Below are positions 52,875-62,104 of a DNA stretch of 64,000 nt, in pieces. Below the pieces are notes generated by a model. It did not search any database, was not told the origin of the DNA, and worked only from the letters and a program-made list of their open reading frames with translations. A program made the position numbers and the translations under genes. Source of the stretch: Salmonella enterica subsp. houtenae serovar Houten (lineage in GTDB: Bacteria; Pseudomonadota; Gammaproteobacteria; Enterobacterales; Enterobacteriaceae); assembly GCA_900478215.1 (NCBI GenBank), contig LS483478.1:744001-808000 (forward strand), in the 5' to 3' direction. Positions within the stretch are counted from its first letter, which is position 1. Each line of letters begins with the position of its first letter.

Positions 52875-53738
52875 ATGCGTTACTCACCTGAAGCGTTAAT
52901 GGCATTTGTTGAGACCGTCTCTTGCGGTTCGTTTTCTGCGGCGGCGCGCCGCCTGCGTAAAAGCCAGTCCACCATTAGTACCGCCATTGCGCACCTGGAG
53001 GCGGATCTCGGATTTCCATTATTTGATCGATCATCGCGCCAGCCCGTTCTGACCGAAGAAGGAAAACGGATACTTAGCTATGTTCAGGCTATTTTATCGG
53101 CGAGCGACCGTCTGGATGAGGTGGCGCTGACGTTATCCGGCGAGACGGAGGCAAGACTCACGTTCGTCCTCTCTGATACCCTGCACCCTGACAGTCTGGA
53201 AGAGTTAATGGCGCAGTTTGATCGTCAATTCCCGCATACCGAGTTTGAATGCTTGATCGGAGAAAATGATGATGTCATCGACCTGCTGCAAAAAGGGCGC
53301 GCCCAGATAGGCCTGATTGAAGCGCGTGATGCCTATCCCACAGACATTGGCGCGACGCGTCTGCCTGTTCAAAGCTGGATGGGGGTTTATGTGGCGACCA
53401 CGCATCCGTTGGCGTCGCAGACGAACCTGCAATGGGAGCAACTGCATACCTGGCGCGAGCTGCGTCTGAATACCTACCTTGAATCTAACGCCAATATTAC
53501 GCGCGGCCCGGCCTGGTCAGCGCCAAACTATTTATTGCTGTTGAGCATGGCGGTTCAGGGATTTGGCTGGTGCGTATTGCCCTGCGCGCTGGTGGAAGAG
53601 TTTGCGGCGGAAAAACCGCTGGCGCAGCTGGATGTTCCTGGCTGGCCGAGGGCGATTGCTATTGATTTGCTGTGGAACAAGAAGACGCCGCCCGGAACGG
53701 CGGGTAACTGGCTTCGCTATCATCTGCAGCAGAAATAA
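52875..53738 (+). CDS. LysR-family regulator beside the PACE gene
   Basis: A 287-residue LysR-type regulator. The helix-turn-helix lies at SCGSFSAAARRLRKSQSTIS (residues about 16-36), with DLGFPLFDRSSRQPVLTEEG as the linker; the C-terminal part is the ligand-binding domain. It is transcribed divergently from the PACE-family gene, so it most likely controls that gene, as AceR does for aceI in Acinetobacter. It precedes yqeF by 120 bases in the same direction. Confidence 0.88.
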   Translation: MRYSPEALMAFVETVSCGSFSAAARRLRKSQSTISTAIAHLEADLGFPLFDRSSRQPVLTEEGKRILSYVQAILSASDRLDEVALTLSGETEARLTFVLSDTLHPDSLEELMAQFDRQFPHTEFECLIGENDDVIDLLQKGRAQIGLIEARDAYPTDIGATRLPVQSWMGVYVATTHPLASQTNLQWEQLHTWRELRLNTYLESNANITRGPAWSAPNYLLLLSMAVQGFGWCVLPCALVEEFAAEKPLAQLDVPGWPRAIAIDLLWNKKTPPGTAGNWLRYHLQQK

Positions 53739-53860
53739 GCTGCACCACCGTCAAATCAGCGTCATTTCCTTTGTGATAAAACTCACTTTTTTTAAACAAT
53801 CAAGATAACTAATTTTAACAATGCTCTACTATGGCGGTGTCATTTTGCGCTGAGGTGGTA

Positions 53861-55039
53861 ATGAAAGAGGTTGTGATCGTGGGGGCCCTACGGACGCCCA
53901 TCGGCTGTTTTCAGGGAATGCTGGCCTGTCATTCCGCCGTCGAGCTGGGGAGCATGGTCGTAAAAGCGTTAATTGAGCGTACCGGCGTGGACGCTAATGC
54001 TATCGACGAGGTCATCCTCGGTCAGGTGCTGACGGCTGGCGCCGGGCAGAATCCGGCACGCCAGTCAGCCATTAAAGGAGGGCTGCCTACTACCGTTTCC
54101 GCTATTACCATTAATGACGTTTGTGGTTCCGGTTTAAAAGCGTTGCACCTGGCGACGCAGGCTATTCAGTGCGGCGAAGCGGACATTGTTATCGCGGGCG
54201 GGCAGGAGAATATGAGCCGTGCGCCGCATGTCCTCAATGACAGCCGTACCGGCGCGTTGCCTGATGCCGACAATCTGGTGGATAGCCTGGTGCATGATGG
54301 CTTATGGGATGCCTTCAACGATTATCACATTGGCGTGACGGCAGAGAACCTGGCGCGGGAATATGGCATCAGCCGCGAACTACAGGATGCCTATGCGCTC
54401 AGCTCGCAGCAAAAGGCCAGGGCCGCGATCGAAACCGGACGTTTTAAAGATGAGATTGTCCCCATCGTTACGCAACGTAACGGGCAGACCGCGATTGTCG
54501 ATACGGATGAACAACCGCGGGCCGACGCCAGCGCGGAGGGGTTAGCCCTGCTGCACCCGGCGTTTGATAGTTTAGGTTCGGTGACGGCGGGTAATGCCTC
54601 CTCAATCAATGATGGCGCCGCCGCGGTGATGATGATGAGCGAGACGAAAGCCCAGGCGCTGGGGTTGCCGGTGCTGGCACGCATCCGCGCGTTTGCCAGC
54701 GTCGGCGTCGATCCTGCGTTAATGGGGATTGCGCCGGTATATGCTACCCGGCGCTGTCTGGAGCGTGCCGGCTGGCAACTGGCGGAGGTCGACCTTATCG
54801 AAGCCAACGAAGCGTTTGCCGCCCAGGCGCTGTCGGTAGGCAAAATGCTGGAATGGGATGAGCGACGGGTCAATGTTAACGGAGGCGCGATTGCGTTGGG
54901 ACATCCTATTGGCGCTTCCGGCTGTCGAATTCTGGTTTCACTGGTACATGAAATGGTTAAACGCGACGCGCGAAAAGGTCTGGCGACGCTTTGTATAGGC
55001 GGCGGTCAGGGCGTCGCTTTGACTATTGAACGTGACTGA
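53861..55039 (+). CDS. yqeF: Acetyl-CoA acetyltransferase YqeF
   Basis: A 392-residue degradative-type thiolase that joins or cleaves acetyl-CoA and acetoacetyl-CoA. The acyl-accepting cysteine is in INDVCGSGLKAL (near residue 88), and the C-terminal His and Cys are in ALGHPIGASGCR and LCIGGGQG. The start MKEVVIVG matches E. coli; GAGGTGG precedes it, and a start 10 codons earlier is in frame but poor. Its physiological role is not established; atoB is the main paralogue. Confidence 0.93.
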   Translation: MKEVVIVGALRTPIGCFQGMLACHSAVELGSMVVKALIERTGVDANAIDEVILGQVLTAGAGQNPARQSAIKGGLPTTVSAITINDVCGSGLKALHLATQAIQCGEADIVIAGGQENMSRAPHVLNDSRTGALPDADNLVDSLVHDGLWDAFNDYHIGVTAENLAREYGISRELQDAYALSSQQKARAAIETGRFKDEIVPIVTQRNGQTAIVDTDEQPRADASAEGLALLHPAFDSLGSVTAGNASSINDGAAAVMMMSETKAQALGLPVLARIRAFASVGVDPALMGIAPVYATRRCLERAGWQLAEVDLIEANEAFAAQALSVGKMLEWDERRVNVNGGAIALGHPIGASGCRILVSLVHEMVKRDARKGLATLCIGGGQGVALTIERD

Positions 55040-55075
55040 TCCTGCGCCAGTCATCCTCTTCTCAATATTCCTGTC

Positions 55076-55100
55076 ATAAAAAGCCCTCCATCAAGAGGGC
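55076..55100 (-). terminator. Leftward terminator-like hairpin downstream of yqeF
   Basis: On the - strand GCCCTC, a six-base loop and GAGGGC are followed by TTTTTATG. It points left, although yqeF and kduI both run right, so it would end a - strand transcript starting inside 55100-55430. On the + strand it is a hairpin without T-run. Confidence 0.5.
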
Positions 55101-55320
55101 AACGCCAGTTAAACCAGATTAATTTCTAAAGCTATCGTTAATGTTTATCAAAACGATATTTCATTTAGTGTGATTGATTACGCATTTATACGAGAAGTTA
55201 TCGCTGATGCTGAATAACCTCATACAGCGTCTGGCGCACATGTCTGAAAATCAGACATGTGCGTAAGTTTTAGCGCCGATCGTGATCGCTACAGCAGTTT
55301 TAAAAATAACCACCAATAAA

Positions 55321-55340
55321 AATGAAACGTTGTTTTATTT
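55321..55340 (+). promoter_or_regulatory. KdgR-like operator upstream of kduI
   Basis: AATGAAACGTTGTTTTATTT matches the KdgR box (AATGAAA-N5-TTTCATT type) at most positions. It lies about 100 bases before the kduI start, a plausible repressor place. Confidence 0.55.
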
Positions 55341-55442
55341 ATTGTTGAAAACCTTCATCCAGGCGACTATGATGCCGTTAAATAAATCAAAATAGCGTTT
55401 TGATTTTATGTCTTCGCGATTGATTTAACAATGGAGGGGAAG

Positions 55443-56279
55443 GTGGACGTAAGGCAAAGTATCCATAGCGAGCACGCTAAAACGCTGGACACCCAGGCGC
55501 TGCGACGCGAGTTTTTGATAGAAAATATTTTTGTCGCTGATAACTATACGATGGTCTACAGCCATATCGACCGTATTATTATCGGCGGCATTATGCCCGT
55601 CAGCCATACCGTCGAAATCGGCGGGGAAGTGGGCAAACAGCTTGGCGTCTCCCGGTTACTGGACCGCCGCGAGCTGGGCGTCATTAATATTGGCGGCGCG
55701 GGCGTCATTACCGTTGACGGGCAACGCTATGACATCGGCCATCGCGATGCTCTGTATATTGGCAAAGGGGCGAAAGAGCTGGTCTTCGCCAGTAATGAGG
55801 CGAGTAGCCCGGCGAAGTTTTACTACAACTGCGCGCCAGCGCATACCGCTTATCCGACGAAGAAAGTGACGCCTGCCGACGTTTCGCCCGTCACCTTAGG
55901 CGATAACCTCACCAGTAACCGTCGTACCATCAATAAATACTTCGTTCCGGATGTGCTGGAAACTTGCCAGCTCAGTATGGGGCTAACCGAACTGGCGCCC
56001 GGTAATCTATGGAACACCATGCCATGCCATACCCATGAGCGCCGTATGGAAGTCTACCTCTATTTCAATATGGAAGAGGACAGCTGCGTCTTTCATATGA
56101 TGGGGCAGCCTCAGGAAACCCGTCATATTGTTATGCGTAATGAACAGGCAGTGATCTCCCCAAGCTGGTCAATACATTCCGGTGTTGGCACTAAAGCTTA
56201 TACGTTTATTTGGGGCATGGTGGGAGAGAATCAGGTCTTCGATGACATGGATCACGTTGCGGTAAAAGATCTGCGCTAG
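55443..56279 (+). CDS. kduI: 5-keto-4-deoxyuronate isomerase
   Basis: A 278-residue zinc enzyme isomerising 5-keto-4-deoxyuronate to 2,5-diketo-3-deoxygluconate in pectin and hexuronate breakdown. The cupin metal ligands lie in [15 protein letters not shown] and in [17 protein letters not shown] 55443 (MDVRQSIHS) is the preferred start because GGAGGGG lies ahead of it at normal distance; an ATG four codons upstream overlaps that site. It is followed by kduD after 56 bases. Confidence 0.93.
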   Translation: MDVRQSIHSEHAKTLDTQALRREFLIENIFVADNYTMVYSHIDRIIIGGIMPVSHTVEIGGEVGKQLGVSRLLDRRELGVINIGGAGVITVDGQRYDIGHRDALYIGKGAKELVFASNEASSPAKFYYNCAPAHTAYPTKKVTPADVSPVTLGDNLTSNRRTINKYFVPDVLETCQLSMGLTELAPGNLWNTMPCHTHERRMEVYLYFNMEEDSCVFHMMGQPQETRHIVMRNEQAVISPSWSIHSGVGTKAYTFIWGMVGENQVFDDMDHVAVKDLR

Positions 56280-56335
56280 TCGCGACCGGTGATAACGCCT
56301 GTCCGTGACAGGCATGAAAAAAGTAAGGATTAACA

Positions 56336-57097
56336 ATGATTTTGAATGCATTTTCTCTTGAAGGTAAAGTCGCGGTTGTGACAGGTTGTGATACCGGGCT
56401 GGGCCAGGGCATGGCTTTAGGACTGGCGGAGGCGGGCTGTGACATTGTCGGCATTAACATCGTTGAACCGACGGAAACTATTGCGCGCGTCACCGCTCTG
56501 GGTCGCCGTTTTTTAAGCCTGACTGCCGATCTGCGTCAGATCGATGGTATTCCGGCATTACTGGAACGTGCGGTAGCGGAATACGGTCATATTGATATTC
56601 TGGTGAATAACGCGGGCTTGATCCGCCGTGAAGACGCAATTGATTTCACGGAAAAAGACTGGGATGACGTCATGAACCTGAACATCAAGAGCGTATTCTT
56701 TATGTCTCAGGCGGCGGCAAAACATTTTATTGCCCAGGGTAACGGCGGCAAAATTATTAATATTGCCTCTATGCTCTCCTTCCAGGGCGGTATTCGCGTT
56801 CCGTCTTATACTGCCTCGAAAAGCGGCGTTATGGGGATAACGCGCCTGATGGCGAACGAGTGGGCGAAACACAATATCAATGTGAACGCTATCGCGCCAG
56901 GCTATATGGCGACCAATAATACCCAGCAATTGCGCGCCGATGAACAACGTAACGCCGAAATTCTTGACCGTATTCCGGCTGGACGTTGGGGATTACCGGG
57001 CGATTTAATGGGCCCTGTTGTCTTCCTGGCATCCAGCGCCGCTGATTATATTAACGGCTATACCGTAGCGGTAGATGGCGGTTGGCTGGCGCGTTAA
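56336..57097 (+). CDS. kduD: 2-deoxy-D-gluconate 3-dehydrogenase
   Basis: A 253-residue short-chain dehydrogenase reducing 2,5-diketo-3-deoxygluconate to KDG with NADH. The NAD loop is TGCDTGLGQGMA, the structural motif NNAG follows VNNAGLIRR, and the catalytic Ser-Tyr-Lys set is ASMLSF and YTASKSG. It lies downstream of kduI in the same operon. AAGGA is the ribosome-binding site. Confidence 0.95.
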   Translation: MILNAFSLEGKVAVVTGCDTGLGQGMALGLAEAGCDIVGINIVEPTETIARVTALGRRFLSLTADLRQIDGIPALLERAVAEYGHIDILVNNAGLIRREDAIDFTEKDWDDVMNLNIKSVFFMSQAAAKHFIAQGNGGKIINIASMLSFQGGIRVPSYTASKSGVMGITRLMANEWAKHNINVNAIAPGYMATNNTQQLRADEQRNAEILDRIPAGRWGLPGDLMGPVVFLASSAADYINGYTVAVDGGWLAR

Positions 57098-57187
57098 TCC
57101 GCGAATGCCAGATGAACTTCTGGGGCAAATCGGATTTTTAGCCGCTAAAAACGGATGAAAATAGAGATGGCGGATAACCTCTGCAAT

Positions 57188-57213
57188 GCCTGACGATGTC
57201 TCGCTTATCAGGC
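57188..57213. repeat. REP element after kduD
   Basis: GCCTGACGATGTCTCGCTTATCAGGC (given as arms GCCTGA and TCAGGC): a REP-like palindrome in the 473-base kduD-araE gap. Confidence 0.5.
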
Positions 57214-57278
57214 TCACGCTCGTAGGTGATGTTATTGGTCGCCATCTGGCAAAATGAATCCAGGCTTGTCAGCAAATT

Positions 57279-57304
57279 CACCCTGCCTTCGGCAGGGTTT
57301 TTCA
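57279..57304 (+). terminator. Terminator after kduID
   Basis: An 8-bp stem ACCCTGCC with its complement, closed by a stable TTCG tetraloop, followed by GGGTTTTTC. It ends the kduI-kduD operon about 180 bases after the kduD stop. Confidence 0.8.
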
Positions 57305-57442
57305 TGTTCTCATTAGCATAGTCCATATTGTAGTTTTAAATTAATCCATATAGCGTTAAATAATGGTCATAACAAAACATTTAATTTACTGAAATATTAG
57401 TGAGTTAAGAAAAATCATAAAAGTGGCGTTAAATTTTAAAAG

Positions 57443-57488
57443 TGTAATATTCATCACATATCACTATAGCGCAGCTATTTAATCCATA
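57443..57488 (+). promoter_or_regulatory. CRP-like and AraC-like sites upstream of araE
   Basis: TGTAA-N6-TCACA (57443-57458) matches the CRP core at nine of ten positions. Fourteen bases on, CAGC-N7-TCCATA (57472-57488) fits the AraC half-site TAGC-N7-TCCATA with one change. This order, CRP then AraC ahead of the promoter, is the known arrangement for arabinose-inducible araE. The start codon lies 83 bases further. Confidence 0.65.
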
Positions 57489-57570
57489 TTTATGCCGTTT
57501 CCAGCATGACACTTGAGGAAGAATATCCCGTAATTTCAGGTTATGTCTTTCTCTGTGGTGGCAGGAAAAT

Positions 57571-58989
57571 ATGGTCTCTGTTAATCATGACTCTGCTTTA
57601 ACGCCGCGTTCGCTTCGCGACACACGACGTATGAATATGTTTGTTTCGGTTTCTGCGGCAGTAGCGGGTCTATTATTTGGTCTGGATATCGGCGTTATCG
57701 CCGGCGCGCTGCCTTTTATTACCGACCATTTTGTACTGACCAGCCGGCTGCAGGAATGGGTGGTCAGCAGTATGATGCTTGGCGCGGCGATTGGCGCATT
57801 ATTTAACGGCTGGCTCTCCTTCCGGCTGGGGCGTAAGTATAGCCTGATGGCCGGCGCGATTTTGTTTGTGCTTGGCTCGCTGGGGTCGGCATTTGCTTCT
57901 GGCGTGGAAGTATTGATTGGCGCCCGCGTGATACTGGGCGTAGCGGTAGGGATTGCGTCCTACACCGCGCCGCTTTATCTCTCTGAAATGGCAAGTGAAA
58001 ATGTTCGCGGCAAAATGATCAGTATGTATCAATTGATGGTGACGTTGGGCATTGTGCTGGCTTTTTTATCCGATACGGCATTCAGTTACAGCGGCAACTG
58101 GCGCGCGATGCTGGGGGTACTGGCGCTGCCTGCGGTGTTGCTGATTATCCTGGTGGTATTTCTGCCGAATAGTCCGCGCTGGCTGGCGCAAAAAGGTCGC
58201 CATATCGAAGCGGAAGAGGTGCTGCGAATGCTGCGCGATACCTCGGAAAAAGCCCGTGATGAACTGAATGAGATTCGGGAAAGCCTCAAACTCAAGCAGG
58301 GTGGGTGGGCATTATTTAAAGCTAACCGCAATGTTCGCCGCGCCGTGTTCCTTGGTATGTTGCTACAGGCAATGCAGCAGTTCACCGGCATGAACATCAT
58401 TATGTACTATGCGCCGCGCATTTTTAAAATGGCAGGCTTTACCACCACGGAACAGCAAATGATCGCTACGCTGGTGGTCGGACTGACCTTTATGTTCGCG
58501 ACGTTTATCGCCGTCTTTACGGTAGATAAGGCCGGACGTAAACCAGCGTTAAAAATCGGTTTTAGCGTAATGGCGTTAGGGACATTGGTGTTGGGCTACT
58601 GCCTGATGCAGTTTGATAACGGTACGGCATCAAACGGTCTCTCCTGGCTTTCCGTTGGGATGACGATGATGTGTATCGCCGGTTACGCGATGAGCGCCGC
58701 GCCGGTGGTGTGGATACTGTGTTCGGAAATCCAGCCGCTGAAATGTCGTGATTTTGGCATTACCTGTTCAACCACGACAAACTGGGTATCGAACATGATT
58801 ATCGGCGCGACATTCCTGACTCTGTTGGACAGCATCGGCGCGGCAGGCACATTCTGGCTTTACACCGCGCTAAATATCGCTTTTATCGGCATTACTTTCT
58901 GGCTGATCCCGGAAACCAAAAATGTCACCCTGGAGCACATCGAACGCAAGCTGATGGCGGGTGAGAAGCTAAAAAATATTGGCGTGTAA
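57571..58989 (+). CDS. araE: Arabinose:proton symporter
   Basis: A 472-residue major-facilitator sugar porter that imports L-arabinose with protons. Twelve spans can be drawn. Sugar-porter marks are [23 protein letters not shown] after span 2, [12 protein letters not shown] before the central loop, [12 protein letters not shown] and [12 protein letters not shown] at the end. CRP-like and AraC-like sites lie upstream. A perfect hairpin follows. Confidence 0.96.
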   Translation: MVSVNHDSALTPRSLRDTRRMNMFVSVSAAVAGLLFGLDIGVIAGALPFITDHFVLTSRLQEWVVSSMMLGAAIGALFNGWLSFRLGRKYSLMAGAILFVLGSLGSAFASGVEVLIGARVILGVAVGIASYTAPLYLSEMASENVRGKMISMYQLMVTLGIVLAFLSDTAFSYSGNWRAMLGVLALPAVLLIILVVFLPNSPRWLAQKGRHIEAEEVLRMLRDTSEKARDELNEIRESLKLKQGGWALFKANRNVRRAVFLGMLLQAMQQFTGMNIIMYYAPRIFKMAGFTTTEQQMIATLVVGLTFMFATFIAVFTVDKAGRKPALKIGFSVMALGTLVLGYCLMQFDNGTASNGLSWLSVGMTMMCIAGYAMSAAPVVWILCSEIQPLKCRDFGITCSTTTNWVSNMIIGATFLTLLDSIGAAGTFWLYTALNIAFIGITFWLIPETKNVTLEHIERKLMAGEKLKNIGV

Positions 58990-59000
58990 TCCCCCCACCC

Positions 59001-59028
59001 ATGCCGGATAACGTCTGTTATCCGGCAT
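59001..59028. terminator. Hairpin after araE
   Basis: A perfect 12-bp stem ATGCCGGATAAC with complement and a GTCT loop, 12 bases after the araE stop. T-run is weak; it may be a REP-type element acting at the mRNA end. Confidence 0.55.
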
Positions 59029-59099
59029 GATGAAAACAGACTGGAAACGGACGTGTAAGTTTGCTTCACTGCCATAATGCTTTAAAAAAGGAGAGCGCA

Positions 59100-59807
59100 G
59101 TGAAAACGATCGGGCTGTTGGGTGGTATGAGCTGGGAGTCGACTATCCCTTATTACCGTCTCATCAATGATGGTATTAAACAGCAGTTGGGAGGCCTGCA
59201 CTCGGCGAGCTTACTGCTGCATAGCGTAGATTTCCACGATATTGAAGTATGTCAACGTCGCGGCGAATGGGATAAAGCGGGCGATATCCTGGCGCAGGCC
59301 GCGCAGGGGTTACAGCAGGCGGGGGCAGAAGGCATTGTGCTGTGTACCAACACCATGCATAAAATCGCGCACATTATTGAATCTCGTTGTGCTCTGCCTT
59401 TCTTACACATCGCGGATGCTACCGGGCGAGCCATTGCCCGTCAGGGGTTGCGTCGAGTGGCGCTATTAGGGACCCGCTATACGATGGAGCAGGATTTTTA
59501 TCGCGGGCGGCTGGAGCAGCAATTTGCGATTGAGACCGTGGTGCCGGAAGCGGACGAGCGGGCGCGAATCAATCGGGTAATTTTTGACGAGCTCTGTCAG
59601 GGGGAATTCACTGACGCGTCGCGCCACTATTATTTACTCGTTATCGAACAACTGGCGGCGCAAGGCGCACAGGGCGTTATTTTTGGCTGCACTGAAATAG
59701 GCCTGCTGGTGCCCCAGGCGCAAAGCGCGCTACCGGTTTTCGATACCACAGCAATTCATGCCGCAGATGCCGTCACATTTATGCTTTCGTCATCGGCCCC
59801 AGAATAG
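59100..59807 (+). CDS. ygeA: Broad-specificity amino acid racemase YgeA
   Basis: A 235-residue aspartate/glutamate racemase family enzyme, PLP-independent. The two catalytic cysteines are in LCTNTMHK and [12 protein letters not shown] at 59100 is chosen as start: AGGAGAG lies just ahead and the protein begins [15 protein letters not shown] as in E. coli; the longer frame from 59061 lacks such a site. E. coli YgeA racemises homoserine, lysine and others. Its 3' end overlaps the convergent lysR end by 29 bases. Confidence 0.9.
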   Translation: MKTIGLLGGMSWESTIPYYRLINDGIKQQLGGLHSASLLLHSVDFHDIEVCQRRGEWDKAGDILAQAAQGLQQAGAEGIVLCTNTMHKIAHIIESRCALPFLHIADATGRAIARQGLRRVALLGTRYTMEQDFYRGRLEQQFAIETVVPEADERARINRVIFDELCQGEFTDASRHYYLLVIEQLAAQGAQGVIFGCTEIGLLVPQAQSALPVFDTTAIHAADAVTFMLSSSAPE

Positions 59808-60714
59808 CCCCCAGCGGTTCAACCAGGCGCGAAAGATGCGTTTGTAAATGCTTACTAAAGGCGTCAACCAGCGCGGAGGTGGGGCGGTGTAGCGGACGAA
59901 TCAGGCTGATGGTAAAGGGTACGTCAATGCTGAAGCGGCGGACTATGACGCCGCTGGCGGCATAGTCCAGCGCGGTCAGCGGGTTAACGATCGAAACGCC
60001 CGCCCCGGCGCGCACCATCGCGCAGACGGAGGCCGCGCTATGCGTTTCTACCACCATTCTGCGCTTCACCTGATGTTCGGCAAATAACGTATCCAACAAC
60101 TGTCGATAGTTGTCCTGGCGGGAGAGGCTGATAAAGTTTTCCCCCTGAAAATCGTCTGGCGTCAGTACAGTTTTGGCGGCAAGCGGATGGCCGCAGGGCA
60201 GTACGCACACTTCATTCAGCGTCAGTAACTCGCTACGGGTTGTTCCTGCCGGGGCATGAAGCGTCTCCGTCAGCCCTAAGTCGTGGCGCTGGGCGGAGAG
60301 CCACTCTTCCAGCAACGGCGACTCCTGCGGCACAATATTCAGGCTGACATCCGGATAACGCGCCAGAAAAGGTGGTAGTAGCGGCGGCAAAAAGGATTGT
60401 GAAAAGACCGGCAGGCAGGCGATAGAGAGCTCGCCCTGACGGAACTCGCGCAGACTTTCCGCCGCGCTGACGATGCGATCCAACCCATACCAGGAACGTT
60501 GTACCTCTTCGAACAAGCGTAGCCCTTGCACCGTTGGATGTAAGCGTCCGCGTGTGCGCTCAAACAGCGTTAATCCCAGCACTTTCTCAAAACGCGCCAG
60601 CTCACGACTGACGGTAGGCTGCGAGGTATGCAGCAGCCGCGCCGCTTCGGTGAGATTTCCGGTGGTCATTACGGCGTGAAAAATTTCAATGTGACGTAAA
60701 TTAACGGCAGCCAT
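59779..60714 (-). CDS. lysR: LysR, activator of lysA
   Basis: A 311-residue LysR-type regulator, the family's founding member, which activates lysA when diaminopimelate is present and lysine low. The helix-turn-helix is [20 protein letters not shown] (residues about 17-36). It is divergent from lysA across about 120 bases, where its operator should lie. The coding end overlaps ygeA by 29 bases. Confidence 0.95.
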   Translation of the reverse strand: MAAVNLRHIEIFHAVMTTGNLTEAARLLHTSQPTVSRELARFEKVLGLTLFERTRGRLHPTVQGLRLFEEVQRSWYGLDRIVSAAESLREFRQGELSIACLPVFSQSFLPPLLPPFLARYPDVSLNIVPQESPLLEEWLSAQRHDLGLTETLHAPAGTTRSELLTLNEVCVLPCGHPLAAKTVLTPDDFQGENFISLSRQDNYRQLLDTLFAEHQVKRRMVVETHSAASVCAMVRAGAGVSIVNPLTALDYAASGVIVRRFSIDVPFTISLIRPLHRPTSALVDAFSKHLQTHLSRLVEPLGAILGPMTKA

Positions 60715-60832
60715 GCGTTTCTCCCGAACAATTTATCCCATATCATTTTTGCATAGACTGACAACAAAACGATATTTTTTATTCCTTTTAAGGTATGGCG
60801 TAATCATTAAAAAGCCTGTTCCGGAGTGTGTT

Positions 60833-62095
60833 ATGTCATTGCCGCATTATTACGCTGAAACCGACCTTACCGCTGAAAATTTGCGCAGATTGCCTGCCGA
60901 ATTCGGCTGTCCGGTCTGGGTATATGATGCGCACATTATTCGCCGTCAGATAGCCGCCCTACAGCAGTTTGACGTCGTGCGTTTTGCGCAAAAAGCCTGT
61001 TCGAACATTCATATTCTGCGCTTAATGCGCGCGCAGGGCGTAAAGGTGGATTCTGTTTCATTGGGGGAGATCGAACGTGCGCTGGCGGCGGGCTACGATC
61101 CGCAAACGCGCCCTGATGATATCGTTTTTACTGCCGATGTGATTGACGCCGCCACGCTGGCGCGCGTCAGCGAACTGCATATTCCGGTCAATGCCGGCTC
61201 GATAGATATGCTGACGCAGCTTGGTCAGATTTCGCCGGGGCATCGCGTCTGGTTGCGCGTGAATCCTGGCTTTGGTCACGGTCACAGCCAGAAAACCAAC
61301 ACCGGGGGCGAAAACAGCAAACACGGCATCTGGCATAGCGATCTTCCGGCGGCGCTGGCGGAAATGCAGAAATACCGACTGAAACTTGTCGGTATCCATA
61401 TGCACATTGGTTCCGGCGTCGATTATGGCCATCTGGAGCAGGTTTGCGGCGCGATGGTGCGTCAGGTGCTGGAATGTGGTCAGGATTTGGACGCGATTTC
61501 GGCAGGCGGCGGACTCTCGATACCTTATCGCGAGGGAGAAGAGTCCGTTGATACGCGCCATTACTATGGTTTGTGGAACGCGGCGCGCGAGCAAATCGCT
61601 CGTCATCTGGGACATGCGGTCAAACTTGAGATCGAACCCGGACGTTTTCTGGTGGCGCAATCGGGCGTGTTGGTGACGCAGGTACGTAGCGTAAAACAGA
61701 TGGGAAGCCGCCATTTCGTCCTGGTAGATGCTGGTTTTAACGATCTGATGCGCCCGGCGATGTACGGTAGCTATCACCGTATTTCGGCGCTGGCGGCGGA
61801 GGGGGGCGCGCTTGAAAACGGCCCATGGGTCGAGACGGTGGTAGCCGGACCGCTATGCGAATCAGGCGATGTTTTTACGCAGCAGGAAAGAGGAATGGTC
61901 GAAACACGCGCCCTACCTGCGGTCATCCCCGGCGATTACCTCGTATTGCACGATACCGGCGCGTACGGCGCGTCTATGTCATCGAATTACAACAGCCGCC
62001 CGCTCCTGCCGGAAGTGCTGTTTGACAATGGACAGGCGCGGCTGATCCGCCGTCGTCAGACCATTGAAGAACTGTTAGCGCTAGAGATGCTCTGA
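60833..62095 (+). CDS. lysA: Diaminopimelate decarboxylase
   Basis: A 420-residue PLP enzyme catalysing the last step of lysine synthesis, meso-DAP to lysine. The PLP lysine is in FAQKACSNIH; the PLP phosphate loop is in SAGGGLSIPY, and CESGDVF holds the cysteine and Glu/Asp of the partner active site. The start MSLPHYY follows GGAGTG; a longer frame of 40 codons upstream runs through the lysR-lysA promoter region and is not used. Confidence 0.96.
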   Translation: MSLPHYYAETDLTAENLRRLPAEFGCPVWVYDAHIIRRQIAALQQFDVVRFAQKACSNIHILRLMRAQGVKVDSVSLGEIERALAAGYDPQTRPDDIVFTADVIDAATLARVSELHIPVNAGSIDMLTQLGQISPGHRVWLRVNPGFGHGHSQKTNTGGENSKHGIWHSDLPAALAEMQKYRLKLVGIHMHIGSGVDYGHLEQVCGAMVRQVLECGQDLDAISAGGGLSIPYREGEESVDTRHYYGLWNAAREQIARHLGHAVKLEIEPGRFLVAQSGVLVTQVRSVKQMGSRHFVLVDAGFNDLMRPAMYGSYHRISALAAEGGALENGPWVETVVAGPLCESGDVFTQQERGMVETRALPAVIPGDYLVLHDTGAYGASMSSNYNSRPLLPEVLFDNGQARLIRRRQTIEELLALEML

Positions 62096-62104
62096 AGAGC
62101 ATCA

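Larger units (their letters stand above)
55040..55442. promoter_or_regulatory. kduI control region with several palindromes
   Basis: About 400 AT-rich bases. KdgR-like boxes lie at 55321-55340 (AATGAAACGTTGTTTTATTT) and at about 55147-55166 on the other strand (AAATGAAATATCGTTTTGAT). A perfect hairpin with 13-bp arms CGCACATGTCTGA lies at 55235-55263. Arms AAATCAAAA and TTTTGATTT (55384-55406) lie near the expected promoter. A leftward terminator-like hairpin lies at 55076-55100. KdgR control of kduI is known in related bacteria. Confidence 0.6.
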
